From the NCBI RefSeq assembly GCF_900564155.1, contig NZ_LS999839.1:5205097-5269096 (forward strand): a stretch of DNA of 64,000 nt. The letters are read 5' to 3'. Below are positions 36,810 to 45,468 of the stretch, piece after piece (the first letter of the stretch is position 1; the number at the start of each line of letters is the position of its first letter). The notes beneath the pieces are model-generated. The model had not been told where the DNA came from, did not search any database, and worked only from the letters and a program-made list of their open reading frames with translations. The position numbers and the translations under genes are program-made. Origin of the DNA: Pedobacter schmidteae (lineage in GTDB: Bacteria > Bacteroidota > Bacteroidia > Sphingobacteriales > Sphingobacteriaceae).

Positions 36810-37535
36810 ATGAATTTATTGATATATAAAACACAGCAGGAATTACTGGAAGATCTGGCGGAGTATATTATCAAAATAGCGAATAAAGCCATTGATGAGC
36901 ACGACCGTTTCAACTTTGTACTTACAGGAGGCAATTCGCCAAAAACATTGTACGAAATGCTGGCTACTACCTACAAGGAGCAGATAGACTGGACAAAAGT
37001 ATATTTCTTTTTTGGTGATGAGCGTAACGTAATGCCTACGCACGAAAGCTACAATGGACTGATGGCCAAAAAAGCCATTTTGGATCCTTTGAATATTGCT
37101 GAAGACCATATTTTTTATGTAGACACTACGCTGGCTCCCGAAAAAGCAGCCATTGAATACAATAAAGCTATTGTAAAACATTTTGATGGTGCTGACCTGG
37201 TATTTGATCTGATTTTGCTGGGCATGGGCGATGATGCGCATACGGCTTCGTTGTTCCCTGGAACTACCATCCTGAACAATAAAAATGTAGAAATAGACTC
37301 AGTATTTGTCGAAAAGCTGTCTACTTACCGTATCAGCTTTACTGCTCCGCTAATCAATAAGGCCAAAAATGTGGCATTTTTGGTGTTTGGCGATAGTAAG
37401 GCCCAGGCGGTAAAACATGTCATTGAAAGTGGTAAAAAGAACACCAGGCTATATCCGGCTCAGTTGGTTAATCCAATTGATGGCGGCGTAACCTGGTTTT
37501 TGGATGATGCCGCAGCCAGCCTGCTGGACTCATAA
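36810..37535 (+). CDS. pgl: 6-phosphogluconolactonase (DevB/Pgl type)
   Basis: Hydrolyses 6-phosphogluconolactone, the step between zwf and gnd. The 241 residues have the SugarP-isomerase-like motifs LTGGNSPKTLYE near 38-49, FFFGDERNVMPTHESYN and LLGMGDDAHTASLFPG, all characteristic of DevB. The ATG directly abuts the zwf stop codon. A strong terminator follows at 37564-37600, closing the operon. Confidence 0.95.
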   Translation: MNLLIYKTQQELLEDLAEYIIKIANKAIDEHDRFNFVLTGGNSPKTLYEMLATTYKEQIDWTKVYFFFGDERNVMPTHESYNGLMAKKAILDPLNIAEDHIFYVDTTLAPEKAAIEYNKAIVKHFDGADLVFDLILLGMGDDAHTASLFPGTTILNNKNVEIDSVFVEKLSTYRISFTAPLINKAKNVAFLVFGDSKAQAVKHVIESGKKNTRLYPAQLVNPIDGGVTWFLDDAAASLLDS

Positions 37536-37563
37536 AACGATCGAAATCAAGATGACAAAACAC

Positions 37564-37600
37564 AAAAACGAGGAAGCCCAAAAAGCTTCCTCGTTTTTTA
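37564..37600 (+). terminator. Rho-independent terminator of the glucokinase-gnd-zwf-pgl operon
   Basis: The arms ACGAGGAAGC (37568-37577) and GCTTCCTCGT (37585-37594) are perfect complements with a 7-nt loop, preceded by A-rich and followed by T-rich sequence. The A/T flanks extend the stem, and it may work in both directions. Confidence 0.9.
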
Positions 37601-37627
37601 TTTAAGGGGCTTATTCACCACCAGGCT

Positions 37628-38083
37628 CTAACCAACCGTATCCAGCAACCTGCGGTGGTAATTGATTTGTCCAAGGTGATAGGCCAGGTGCATGCTCAGG
37701 TGCATCAGCATAAAGGCTACCGAGCTGCCCCCTTCTACTATTTTTACTACAGGATAATCTTTTTCCATATCCGCATCGCTTAGCTGGTCAAGCGCATCAT
37801 TTACCACTTTTATGGTGGCTTCCACTTTGCTGATCAGCTCGGTACGGGGTACATCTTTTGCCGAAAACTCCAAAGGCCTGTCGCGCACATAACCCGTTTT
37901 ACCCAGTTCGGCGCCTATAAAAGTATTCAGGTTGCCCACCAGGTGCAAACACAGGTTACCCGCCGAATTTAGAATGGCCTTATCAATCAGCCAGATATTC
38001 TGTTCGTCCTGATACTGCTCAATTTCTGATTTTAACTTGTTCAGATCCCGTGTAAAGAGTGATTTAAAAGCTGCTTTGATCAT
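37628..38083 (-). CDS. DinB-like (DUF1572-type) four-helix protein
   Basis: A 151-residue protein with the histidine pattern of the DinB/YfiT superfamily: His47 in LHLVGNL and the C-terminal MHLSMHLAYHLGQINYHRR. The three-His metal site is characteristic. Members act in thiol transfer or stress responses, but this protein's function is not known. It converges with the pentose-phosphate operon and shares its bidirectional terminator. Confidence 0.8.
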   Translation of the reverse strand: MIKAAFKSLFTRDLNKLKSEIEQYQDEQNIWLIDKAILNSAGNLCLHLVGNLNTFIGAELGKTGYVRDRPLEFSAKDVPRTELISKVEATIKVVNDALDQLSDADMEKDYPVVKIVEGGSSVAFMLMHLSMHLAYHLGQINYHRRLLDTVG

Positions 38084-38088
38084 AGTGT

Positions 38089-38499
38089 TTAAAGATTTTC
38101 GATTTCTTCTTTTGAAAGCCCGGTATATTTAATAATCAGATCTATGGGTAGGTTGTCGGCTAACATTTTTTTTGCCGTTTCAACTAACCCTTGCTGCAAA
38201 CCCTTTTCCAACCCCTCCTGCAAGCCCAATTGCGCGCTCTTTTCACGAATATACTGATCGTGACTATAATTGTCCCGTTTTCTTTTAAGCTCCCGCTGGT
38301 ATGCATTCATATCTTCCGGCTTTAGATTACTAACCTCTGCTACTTTAAACAATTTTTTAAAAATAAGGTCCTTACTCAAAGATAAGGGAATTTCTTTTAA
38401 TTCAACCATATGCTTTAAACAGAACAACCACTTGTCCTCACTACTTTCCAGCTCCTCTGCCGTTTTTGTAAAACCCGGCAGTTCTATAAAAATCTTTCT
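38089..38499 (-). pseudogene. Truncated Rpn/PD-(D/E)XK nuclease-family gene (C-terminal remnant)
   Basis: About 137 codons match the last third of the intact Rpn-family protein at 58489-59430: KIFIELPGFTKT versus YIFIEMPKFKKT, LKPEDMNAYQREL versus LTPEEMNEYQQSL, and IKYTGLSKEEIENL versus IKYTKLSREEIQKL. The nuclease core (the first 200 residues) is missing. Upstream in-frame codons to 38574 are unrelated, with only a TTG start. The 5' end has been replaced by the promoter region of the sigma-factor gene on the opposite strand. The Gln/Gly-rich hinge (GLQEGLEKGLQQGL) typical of the family is kept. Confidence 0.8.
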
Positions 38500-38514
38500 C
38501 TGTTTTCCCACTAT

Positions 38515-38531
38515 GAACAAAATGAACAACC
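38515..38531 (+). promoter_or_regulatory. TGAAC direct-repeat box upstream of sigma gene 1
   Basis: TGAACAAAATGAACA: two TGAAC words separated by four bases, about 65 bp before the sigma gene ATG at 38594. Similar double words occur upstream of the sigma genes at 40642 (reverse orientation) and 42864 and twice before 63226. Function unknown; the repeated placement suggests a promoter or activator element. Confidence 0.4.
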
Positions 38532-38593
38532 AACCAAAGCCCGATTTCCATAATTTTATTGAGCTAATGCTCAACCAATTGATGAGGGGAACT

Positions 38594-39142
38594 ATGCTTG
38601 ACTATAAAAAACTATCAGATGCCCAATTAGTACGTTTATTTCAGGCTTCAAATGAAGCAGCGTATACAGAAATTTATAACCGGTATTATCCACTATTATT
38701 TTATCACGCGGTAAAAAAACTGAAAGACAAAGAACAGGCCGAAGACATTATTCACGACCTTTTCGTGAAGTTCTGGATTAGGCGTGAAGGACCTTTAAAT
38801 GCCCAGAACCTTCCGGGTTACTTATACACCCTGCTCAAAAACCGGATACTCGATTTTTTTAACCATAAACAAACCGAACTCAAATACGCCACATTTGTCA
38901 AAACATTTGAAGCCGACAATAAAATTCCCCGGACCGACTCCCTCATTCGCGAAAAACAAATGAACGATCAGATCAATAAAGAAATAGCCGCACTTCCACC
39001 CAAAATGAGGGCTATTTTTATATTGAGCAGAAAGGAACAACTGTCCTATAGCGAGATTGCCCGGAAGCTAAATACCAATGAAAATAATGTTTCCAAACAG
39101 ATCAACAATGGGCTTAAAATATTGAAAGGCAGATTGGGTTAG
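38594..39142 (+). CDS. ECF-type RNA polymerase sigma factor (FecI-like, sigma-70 family), pair 1
   Basis: Extracytoplasmic-function sigma factor of 182 residues that would direct transcription under control of the FecR protein encoded next. I chose the ATG at 38594 because the conserved N terminus begins at LDYKKLSDAQLVRLF; the longer upstream frame runs through the Rpn relic. Region 2 holds RYYPLLFYHAVKKLKDKEQAEDIIHDLFVKFW. Region 4 holds LPPKMRAIFILSRKEQ and the helix-turn-helix SYSEIARKLNTNENNVSKQI. Paired with FecR at 39238. No SusC partner lies between this pair and the next. Confidence 0.92.
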   Translation: MLDYKKLSDAQLVRLFQASNEAAYTEIYNRYYPLLFYHAVKKLKDKEQAEDIIHDLFVKFWIRREGPLNAQNLPGYLYTLLKNRILDFFNHKQTELKYATFVKTFEADNKIPRTDSLIREKQMNDQINKEIAALPPKMRAIFILSRKEQLSYSEIARKLNTNENNVSKQINNGLKILKGRLG

Positions 39143-39237
39143 TTAAACAAAAATTTTATTTACAGATTTTCTGTTTAACTATTCCTAATTCCTGAAGATA
39201 ACCGTTTTGGTAAGCACATTAAAAAACTGATACTACC

Positions 39238-40446
39238 ATGAAAGATACAGATATCGAGCAACTGCTTACCAAACGCGCTGAAGGAAAGCTCAGTGAGGAG
39301 GAAGAAACGCTGTTGGACACCTGGTATTGGCAACATAACGAAAATGAACCCGGCCCCACTGAAGAAGAAATAGAAGCTTCCAGGGAAAGTGTACGGCAGC
39401 GACTAGCGCAATCAACACCAGTCAAAAAAGTTCGCCGCCTGGCGCACATACCTTTAATAGCGGCATCAATTGCCCTAATCGCAATCTTTGGGCTTTTCAT
39501 TTTGAAAAAAGAAAAACCACAAGTTTCCGATACAGCTAATGACATCAGACCAGGAGGCTACAAAGCTATTTTGGTTTTGGCAAACGGCGTAAACATTGAT
39601 CTAAGCGAAGCAAAAAATGGGGAAATAGCCAAAGATCGTGGCGTAAAAATCATAAAAATGATGGATGGACAACTAGATTTTAAGTTTAATCCTGATCCTG
39701 TTGTGCAGGCCAAACCAACCGGCCGGGTAGACTCTGTGCCTGCATTGGTTTCGGCGGCCAAAACTATAAAAGACGGCAGTGGCTTAAATGTGATGCTTAC
39801 CCCTCGTGGCGGACAATACCATATTGCGTTGCCCGATGGCACCAATGTATGGATCAATGCCGGATCTACCTTAAAGTTCCCCTCCTCTTTTGCGGATATG
39901 CCCGAGCGCCGGGTTTATTTAACTGGTGAGGCTTATTTTGAAGTAGCGCAGGTGAAATCCATATTCGGCATGCAAAAAAGAGCACGCCGCGTACCTTTTA
40001 TTGTGCAAACCGACAAACAGGAAATTACCGTGCTGGGTACCCATTTTAATGTAAACAGTTATGCCGACGAACCCAATATCAAAACCACCCTGCTGGAAGG
40101 ATTGGTAAAAGTTTCGTCCAAAGCGGGCGAAGCTACCTTGAAACCAGGTATGGAACTCGTCAATAGCGGAAGCGCCATTCATTTGAAAAAAGCCGATGTA
40201 GATATGGCCGTAGCCTGGAAAAATGGCGAATTTATGTTCAGGAACGAAAAACTGCAGAGTTTGATGCGTAAGGTTTCGCGCTGGTACAATGTGCAGGTAA
40301 ATTATCAGGACAAGGGCCTGCGCGAGCTCGCTTTAGGCGGCACCATTTCCAAATACAGCAACATTTCGAAAGTATTGGCAGTATTGGAAAGCACCGGCGA
40401 AGTAAAATTTAAAATAAAAGGCCGCACCATAACAGCTACACGATAA
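39238..40446 (+). CDS. FecR-family anti-sigma factor, pair 1
   Basis: Single-pass inner-membrane regulator of 402 residues. A cytoplasmic N-terminal segment binds the sigma factor; one transmembrane helix lies near 68-86 (HIPLIAASIALIAIFGLFIL). The periplasmic FecR domain spans about 190-290 (GGQYHIALPDGTNVWINAGS, RVYLTGEAYFEVA, VTVLGTHFNVNSY-like IGHTF block), and a C-terminal DUF4974 domain (KLQSLMRKVSRWYNVQVNY) senses the STN domain of a SusC receptor. It is nearly identical over long stretches to the FecR at 44108, which points to recent duplication. A terminator follows. Confidence 0.93.
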   Translation: MKDTDIEQLLTKRAEGKLSEEEETLLDTWYWQHNENEPGPTEEEIEASRESVRQRLAQSTPVKKVRRLAHIPLIAASIALIAIFGLFILKKEKPQVSDTANDIRPGGYKAILVLANGVNIDLSEAKNGEIAKDRGVKIIKMMDGQLDFKFNPDPVVQAKPTGRVDSVPALVSAAKTIKDGSGLNVMLTPRGGQYHIALPDGTNVWINAGSTLKFPSSFADMPERRVYLTGEAYFEVAQVKSIFGMQKRARRVPFIVQTDKQEITVLGTHFNVNSYADEPNIKTTLLEGLVKVSSKAGEATLKPGMELVNSGSAIHLKKADVDMAVAWKNGEFMFRNEKLQSLMRKVSRWYNVQVNYQDKGLRELALGGTISKYSNISKVLAVLESTGEVKFKIKGRTITATR

Positions 40447-40468
40447 ATAAGCGTAAGCTTAAAAAATG

Positions 40469-40512
40469 AATGGCTGTATAAGTATCAAAACCTTATAACA
40501 GCCATTTTTTTT
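40469..40512 (+). terminator. Rho-independent terminator after FecR gene 1
   Basis: The arms AATGGCTGTATAAG and CTTATAACAGCCATT pair with a single bulge around a short loop and are followed by eight T. It lies about 23 bp after the FecR stop codon at 40446. Confidence 0.8.
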
Positions 40513-40548
40513 GCCCCTAAAATGCGTCCGATTAAAATATTTTCAATT

Positions 40549-40564
40549 CTGTTCATTTTGTTTA
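40549..40564 (-). promoter_or_regulatory. TGAAC box (reverse orientation) upstream of sigma gene 2
   Basis: CTGTTCATTTTGTTTA reads TAAACAAAATGAACAG on the minus strand, a close relative of the box at 38515 with one degenerate word. It lies about 78 bp before the sigma gene ATG at 40642. Confidence 0.35.
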
Positions 40565-40641
40565 CTTATTAAAAACCAACACTTCATTCCTGACGTATAT
40601 ATATCTTAGCAAAACAATCAAGGGGCAAAATTGGGCAAACT

Positions 40642-41211
40642 ATGAAACATAGCGATTTTTCGGACGATGAGCTTGTGACCTTACTAAAACAAGGAGATCA
40701 GGCTGCATTTACCGAAATCTACACCCGATACTCCCCGGTATTGCTAGCCCATGCCTATCGGGTTACGCGCGACAAAGAGTTGGCCCGCGATTTGGTCCAG
40801 GAACTTTTTATGGATTTATTTCAAAATGCGGCAAATTTAAACATCAACACTACCCTGGCTGCCTATTTGTATACTTGCATCCGCAACCGGGTACTCAACG
40901 CTATTAAACACGAAAAAGTAAAAGCCAGCTATCTGGAGCAAATTGCCGCATACCAAAAAGAAGAAGTTTGTTATAGTGATGAAGCATTTCGAACCAAAGA
41001 ACTGACCGATATTATTGAAGCCGAAGTAGCGCGAATGCCACCCGAAATGCGTAAAATATTTAATTTGAGTCGTAAACAGTATTTTGACCGCAAGCAAATT
41101 GCCAATCAGTTAAACATTTCCGAAAATACAGTTCGCAACCAGCTCCATCTGGCGCTCAAAAAGTTACGCAACAAAACAGAGCTATTGGCGCTGCTTATCC
41201 CCTTTTTATAG
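40642..41211 (+). CDS. ECF-type RNA polymerase sigma factor (FecI-like), pair 2
   Basis: A 189-residue sigma-70-family ECF factor. Region 2 includes RYSPVLLAHAYRVTRDKELARDLVQELFMDLF. Region 4 includes MPPEMRKIFNLSRKQYFDRKQI followed by the HTH NQLNISENTVRNQLHLALKKL. It is less similar to pairs 1 and 3 than those are to each other. Paired with the FecR gene 97 bp downstream. No adjacent SusC/SusD pair, so its cognate receptor, if any, lies elsewhere or is shared. Confidence 0.92.
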   Translation: MKHSDFSDDELVTLLKQGDQAAFTEIYTRYSPVLLAHAYRVTRDKELARDLVQELFMDLFQNAANLNINTTLAAYLYTCIRNRVLNAIKHEKVKASYLEQIAAYQKEEVCYSDEAFRTKELTDIIEAEVARMPPEMRKIFNLSRKQYFDRKQIANQLNISENTVRNQLHLALKKLRNKTELLALLIPFL

Positions 41212-41308
41212 CACTCCCTTTTACAACGCTCTCGTCATCCTGAATTTATTTTAAATTCCTTTGGTACATCGGGCGTTTTAAGTTGTCTTACTATTATAAA
41301 ACCAAAAT

Positions 41309-42469
41309 ATGTCGGGGGACAAACTGAAACAATTGATTCATAACTATGAAGCCGGCACTTGTAGTGCCGAAGAAAAAGCTGCATTAGAAAACTGGTATGC
41401 AAATGTTGCAAAACACAATGCCTCATTGCCCTTACCACAGGAGCTATGGGATGAACAGGAAATGCGTTTGCAGCAAATTTTGCAATCTACAAACCCAATT
41501 GTCAAAAAACGTTTCCGGATTTGCAGGAAATTACGGATACAAATTGCGGCTGCCGCAGCAATTTTGCTTATTGTAGGTACGGCCTTCTACTTTTTCGGCA
41601 GTCTGCATCATTTGCCAGCCGGCGTTACCACTACCCCGCCGTCCGGCAACCAGGTTACCCTTGCACTGGGCAACAATACCTTTATTGCACTTGACCCAGG
41701 CAAAACAGGAGTTAAAATACAAGGACCAAAACTAATCTATAACGATGGAGAGGAGGTAATAGAAAATATAACGACCAACAAGTTACAAAATATAAGCACC
41801 CCACGGGGCGTAAAGTACCAGATTGTGCTGGCAGATGGTACGCGGGTGTGGCTAAATGCCTTATCCAGCCTAACATTTAGTGCGGCTTCGACTAAAAATG
41901 GGACAAACCGCCGTGTAAAATTAGCAGGTGAAGCTTATTTTGAAGTAGCCAAAACGACAGCTGTTGCCGATGGCAAAGCAGTACGACAACACTTTACGGT
42001 GGTTACCAACCGGCAGCAGATCACCGTATTGGGTACCCATTTCAACGTGAGCAGTTACGCCAACGAACCCGTTGTAAAAACTACTTTACTGGAAGGGTCG
42101 GTCAGCATTTCTGCACCCGGTTTAGCCAAAAAGAACATTTTACTTAAACCCGGTCAGCAGTTTTGCAATACCGGTGCAGACGGAAAAGTGTCGGAAGCAG
42201 ATACCGAAGCCATTATGGCCTGGCAACAAGATCTGCTGGTGTTTAGAAATGAACCCCTGGAAAACATCATGAAAAAAGTTGCCCGATGGTACGACATCGA
42301 TGTGGTTTATGACGATCCTGATGTTGGCAAAGTTCTTTTTGGCGGTGCGTTGAGAAAAGGCAACGATGTTACCTCAATTTTAGCAGGACTTGAAGATACC
42401 GGAAGGGTAAAATTTGAAACTGCCGGCCATACAATTATTGTAAAAAACAGCAAACCTATCTCCCTATAA
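41309..42469 (+). CDS. FecR-family anti-sigma factor, pair 2
   Basis: A 386-residue regulator with transmembrane helix near 76-93 (IQIAAAAAILLIVGTAFYFF), a periplasmic FecR domain (STPRGVKYQIVLADGTRVWLNA, GEAYFEVAKT, TVLGTHFNVSSYANEP) and a C-terminal DUF4974-like end (PLENIMKKVARWYDIDVVY). Intact. The divergence from FecR 1 and 3 suggests a different receptor. The N-terminal segment carries CSAEEKAALENWY, the short sigma-binding region typical of the family. Confidence 0.93.
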   Translation: MSGDKLKQLIHNYEAGTCSAEEKAALENWYANVAKHNASLPLPQELWDEQEMRLQQILQSTNPIVKKRFRICRKLRIQIAAAAAILLIVGTAFYFFGSLHHLPAGVTTTPPSGNQVTLALGNNTFIALDPGKTGVKIQGPKLIYNDGEEVIENITTNKLQNISTPRGVKYQIVLADGTRVWLNALSSLTFSAASTKNGTNRRVKLAGEAYFEVAKTTAVADGKAVRQHFTVVTNRQQITVLGTHFNVSSYANEPVVKTTLLEGSVSISAPGLAKKNILLKPGQQFCNTGADGKVSEADTEAIMAWQQDLLVFRNEPLENIMKKVARWYDIDVVYDDPDVGKVLFGGALRKGNDVTSILAGLEDTGRVKFETAGHTIIVKNSKPISL

Positions 42470-42564
42470 GTGATGCTTAATCTCCCTATGAAGAATAAAT
42501 AATATTTTATTTTTTAATCGTAGTCTCCCGCTTTTTTGGCGGTTGGCTACCAAATAATGAACAG

Positions 42565-42744
42565 ATGGCACAAGAAATTGGCGAGTTGATGTTGATATGT
42601 AACTCCATGGGGCTTTGTACACCTGAAGAAAAGGTGTTGATAGAAGATTTTTTCATCCGAAAAATGGTGACCACACAGGACATTTCGGGCCTGGAGGCCT
42701 TTCTGGGCGATCCTGTTGAAGTGGCTAAAACACTCATGACCTGA
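42565..42744 (+). pseudogene. FecR N-terminal fragment (59-codon relic)
   Basis: A short frame with ATG at 42565 encodes a sequence clearly related to the N terminus of the FecR at 44108: CTPEEKVLIEDFFIRKM and QDISGLEAFLGD match CTPEEMALIEKHITF and DDISGDEEMLDDLTD in the intact gene. No transmembrane or FecR domain follows; the frame stops at 42742-42744. It is best read as the decayed remainder of a further FecR paralogue, although a tiny functional sigma-binding peptide cannot be excluded. It accounts for most of the 42470-42863 gap. Confidence 0.6.
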
Positions 42745-42774
42745 AAACGGCCTTGTTCAGCCTTTTGACTGTAA

Positions 42775-42788
42775 TGAACAGAATGAAT
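42775..42788 (+). promoter_or_regulatory. TGAAC direct-repeat box upstream of the decaying sigma gene
   Basis: TGAACAGAATGAAT, the same double-word layout as the box at 38515, about 76 bp before the ATG at 42864. A further TGAACAG word occurs at about 42841. Confidence 0.4.
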
Positions 42789-42863
42789 GGATTTTAAGTT
42801 GCAATAATAGGTAATTTCAGTACATAGATTAAACACCTGAATGAACAGAAAAACCCTATTGAA

Positions 42864-43367
42864 ATGACAGATCATAAACGCCTTTCAGATGCTGAGCTGA
42901 TGAGCCAATTACGGAGCGGAAGCCGGATTGCCTTTACCGAGATTTTTGAACGGTACCGTAACCTGCTGTTCTCTTTCGCTTACAGAAGGATTAACGACAA
43001 GGAAGCCTCAAAAAAAATAATTCACGGTGCATTTACCCACATCTGGAAAAAGCGTTTGACCCTTGATATGACCGACGACCTGCAACTGTACCTGGTTGCC
43101 CTGGTTAAGGACGCCATTTTAGACTATTATAAACACAAGAAGGTATCACCAGCCTATCTGGCCAGCTTTAATGCTTACTTAAAAAGCCGCGAAAGCGCGC
43201 CCGTTCAGCTTTCACGTTATATGGATCTTTCCGATCTGATTGAACAGGAAATTGAAGCCCTTCCCGAAAATATGCGGGCAGCCTATTTACCCGTTCAGCA
43301 ACATACTATTACGTCACAGGACAATAGTTTTATCGAGACGCGTTATAAGCAGGTTAAAAAAATGTAA
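42864..43367 (+). pseudogene. Degenerate ECF sigma factor gene (region 4 destroyed)
   Basis: The 167-codon frame is homologous to the intact sigma gene directly downstream (43454-44032): FERYRNLLFSFAYRRINDKEA versus FARFRNLLFSFAYRRLNDKEL; LIEQEIEALPENMR versus LIEQEIAALPEKMR. After that point the sequence loses its match (AAYLPVQQHTITSQDNSFI) and lacks the region-4 helix-turn-helix needed to contact the -35 element. The region-2 motif is also eroded (KKIIHGAFTHIW). A tandem-duplicate sigma gene in decay is the simplest reading. Confidence 0.75.
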
Positions 43368-43453
43368 AAAAATATTTTTTTTTGAAAACCGAACCTGTTT
43401 TTTTAACGTAGATGAATTATTAAGTATCGTGAACACAATTTTTTGGAGAATGT

Positions 43454-44032
43454 ATGGTTGATTACACTTCCCTTACTGACGCTCAGCTTGTATCTCGATT
43501 AAGGGAAGGAGACGGCACTGCTTTCACTACTATATTTGCGCGTTTCCGCAATCTGTTATTTTCTTTTGCTTACCGGCGTTTAAATGATAAGGAACTGGCC
43601 AAAGACCTTATTCACGATGCTTTTTCGGACATCTGGGAAAAGCGGGCTACGGTTAATGTCCCCGGAAACCTGGAGTCCTTTTTGGTCACGGTAATCAAAA
43701 ACAGGATCCTGGACCATTACAAACACCAGAAAGTAAGCCAGCGCTATATCGACAATTTTAACGCTTATATAAAGGCACAGGAAGATTCGACCGATCACCT
43801 GGTGCGACACAACGATCTCAACAGTCTCATTGAACAGGAGATTGCTGCATTACCCGAAAAAATGCGTGTAGTATTTGAACTGAGCAGGAAACAGCACCTC
43901 AATAGAAAAGAAATTTCTGAGGAACTGCATGTGCCGGAAGAGAGTGTAAAAACCAATCTGCGCCGCGCCATGAAAATCCTTAAAGACCGCCTGGGCCACC
44001 TGTTCATTCTATCCTTTCTTATTCATTTATAA
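43454..44032 (+). CDS. ECF-type RNA polymerase sigma factor (FecI-like), pair 3
   Basis: A 192-residue ECF sigma factor, complete. Region 2: LFSFAYRRLNDKELAKDLIHDAFSDIW. Region 4: LPEKMRVVFELSRKQHLNRKEISEELHVPEESVKTNL. It precedes the FecR at 44108 (75 bp) and the SusC with STN domain at 45591, so this pair is the one most likely to be controlled by, and to transcribe, the SusC/SusD operon here. Its upstream copy (42864) is decaying. Confidence 0.93.
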   Translation: MVDYTSLTDAQLVSRLREGDGTAFTTIFARFRNLLFSFAYRRLNDKELAKDLIHDAFSDIWEKRATVNVPGNLESFLVTVIKNRILDHYKHQKVSQRYIDNFNAYIKAQEDSTDHLVRHNDLNSLIEQEIAALPEKMRVVFELSRKQHLNRKEISEELHVPEESVKTNLRRAMKILKDRLGHLFILSFLIHL

Positions 44033-44107
44033 CAACTTAACATTTATTTAACTTTTTTTGAACCCGAGCTTAACACTCAGTCGTCTAGTATTTAAATCAA
44101 GCATATT

Positions 44108-45316
44108 ATGCCACACTTAGACGCTGAAAGCTTAATAAAAAAATACCAATCGGGTAAATGTACGCCTGAGGAGATGGCATTAATTGAAAAGCACATCACC
44201 TTTACGTCTATTGCCAACGATGACATTTCGGGCGATGAGGAGATGCTGGATGATTTGACTGATGACATTGCACAAATTTGCGCTCCTGCAAAAATTATCA
44301 ACTGGGGATTGCGGTTGGCTATAGCTGCAGCCATTTTGGCTTTTGTAGCGGTTACCATTACGCTGTTCAGGGTAAAAGACACTCCTACCCCAGCAAGCTA
44401 TGCCAACGATGTAAAACCAGGCACTAACAAAGCCATCTTAACTTTGGCCAATGGCAAAACCATCAATTTAAGTGATGCTAAAAATGGCGCACTGGCCAAT
44501 GATCACAATGTAGAAATTATCAAATCGGCTGATGGACAGTTGTTGTTCAAGTTTAATCCCGATGGAGCCCAGGCCAGCAACACTACACAGCGCGACTCTA
44601 TTGGCGCACTGGTTTCGGGTGCAAGTCCGGTTAAATCATTAAACCGGTTAAACTGTGTAACCACCCCTAAAGGTGGGCAATACCATATTGCACTGCCCGA
44701 CGGCACCAATGTATGGGTTAATGCCGGATCCAGCTTACGCTTCCCTTCGTCCTTTGCCGATATGCCAGAACGAAGAGTAGAACTAACAGGAGAAGCCTAC
44801 TTTGAGGTAGCACAAATTAAAACGGTATTTGGCATGCAAAAGCGTGCACGTAAAATGCCTTTCGTAGTAAAAACAGATCGTCAGGAAGTAACGGTGTTGG
44901 GTACGCACTTCAACATCAACAGTTATGCTGACGAGCCCAATATTAGGACAACGCTCTTGGAAGGATCGGTTAAAGTCTCCTCAGCCGGAGGAGACGCCAT
45001 CCTTAAACCTGGACAACAGGCCGTAAACAGCAACTCAGCCCTCAAAGTATCTAATGTAGATACAGAAATGGCCGTAGCCTGGAAAAACGGCGAGTTTATG
45101 TTCAGGAACGAAAGCCTGAAAAGTATCATGCGCCAGATTGGTAGATGGTACAATGTGGAGGTTTCGTTTGAAGATGAGCAAATAGGGAAAGCGGTACTAG
45201 GGGGTACCATAACTAAGTATACCAACCTATCAAAAGTGCTTTGCGTATTAGAAAATACGGGCAGCGCCAGGTTTAAGGTAAGGGGCAATAAGGTCATTGT
45301 AACCCGCGCACTTTAA
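44108..45316 (+). CDS. FecR-family anti-sigma factor, pair 3
   Basis: A 402-residue regulator: sigma-binding N terminus with CTPEEMALIEKH, transmembrane helix near 62-82 (LRLAIAAAILAFVAVTITLF), FecR domain (GGQYHIALPDGTNVWVNAGS, ERRVELTGEAYFEVAQ, TVLGTHFNINSYADEP) and C-terminal DUF4974 (SLKSIMRQIGRWYNVEVSF). Stretches are almost identical to FecR 1 (39238). It lies directly before the SusC gene, so it is the probable partner of that receptor's STN domain. Confidence 0.93.
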   Translation: MPHLDAESLIKKYQSGKCTPEEMALIEKHITFTSIANDDISGDEEMLDDLTDDIAQICAPAKIINWGLRLAIAAAILAFVAVTITLFRVKDTPTPASYANDVKPGTNKAILTLANGKTINLSDAKNGALANDHNVEIIKSADGQLLFKFNPDGAQASNTTQRDSIGALVSGASPVKSLNRLNCVTTPKGGQYHIALPDGTNVWVNAGSSLRFPSSFADMPERRVELTGEAYFEVAQIKTVFGMQKRARKMPFVVKTDRQEVTVLGTHFNINSYADEPNIRTTLLEGSVKVSSAGGDAILKPGQQAVNSNSALKVSNVDTEMAVAWKNGEFMFRNESLKSIMRQIGRWYNVEVSFEDEQIGKAVLGGTITKYTNLSKVLCVLENTGSARFKVRGNKVIVTRAL

Positions 45317-45468
45317 ACCGCTTTAGTCATTTAAATTAACGCTCTCCAAACTGCAGACGGCTGTCTGTGGTATGGGGATATTATATTTTAAAGGGAAATA
45401 TAGGGAACAACAAACACTAAACTAAAGGGGGACCACAAATGGAAAAATCTTTACGAACGAGCACTTAA

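Noticed and set aside
38270..38593. Long N-terminal extension of the first sigma factor
   Set aside because: The extra residues are the reverse complement of the Rpn relic; the conserved sigma sequence begins at the ATG at 38594.
42507..42875. 122-codon minus-strand frame opposite the FecR relic
   Set aside because: No family features; it is the shadow of the plus-strand FecR fragment and the upstream part of the sigma gene.
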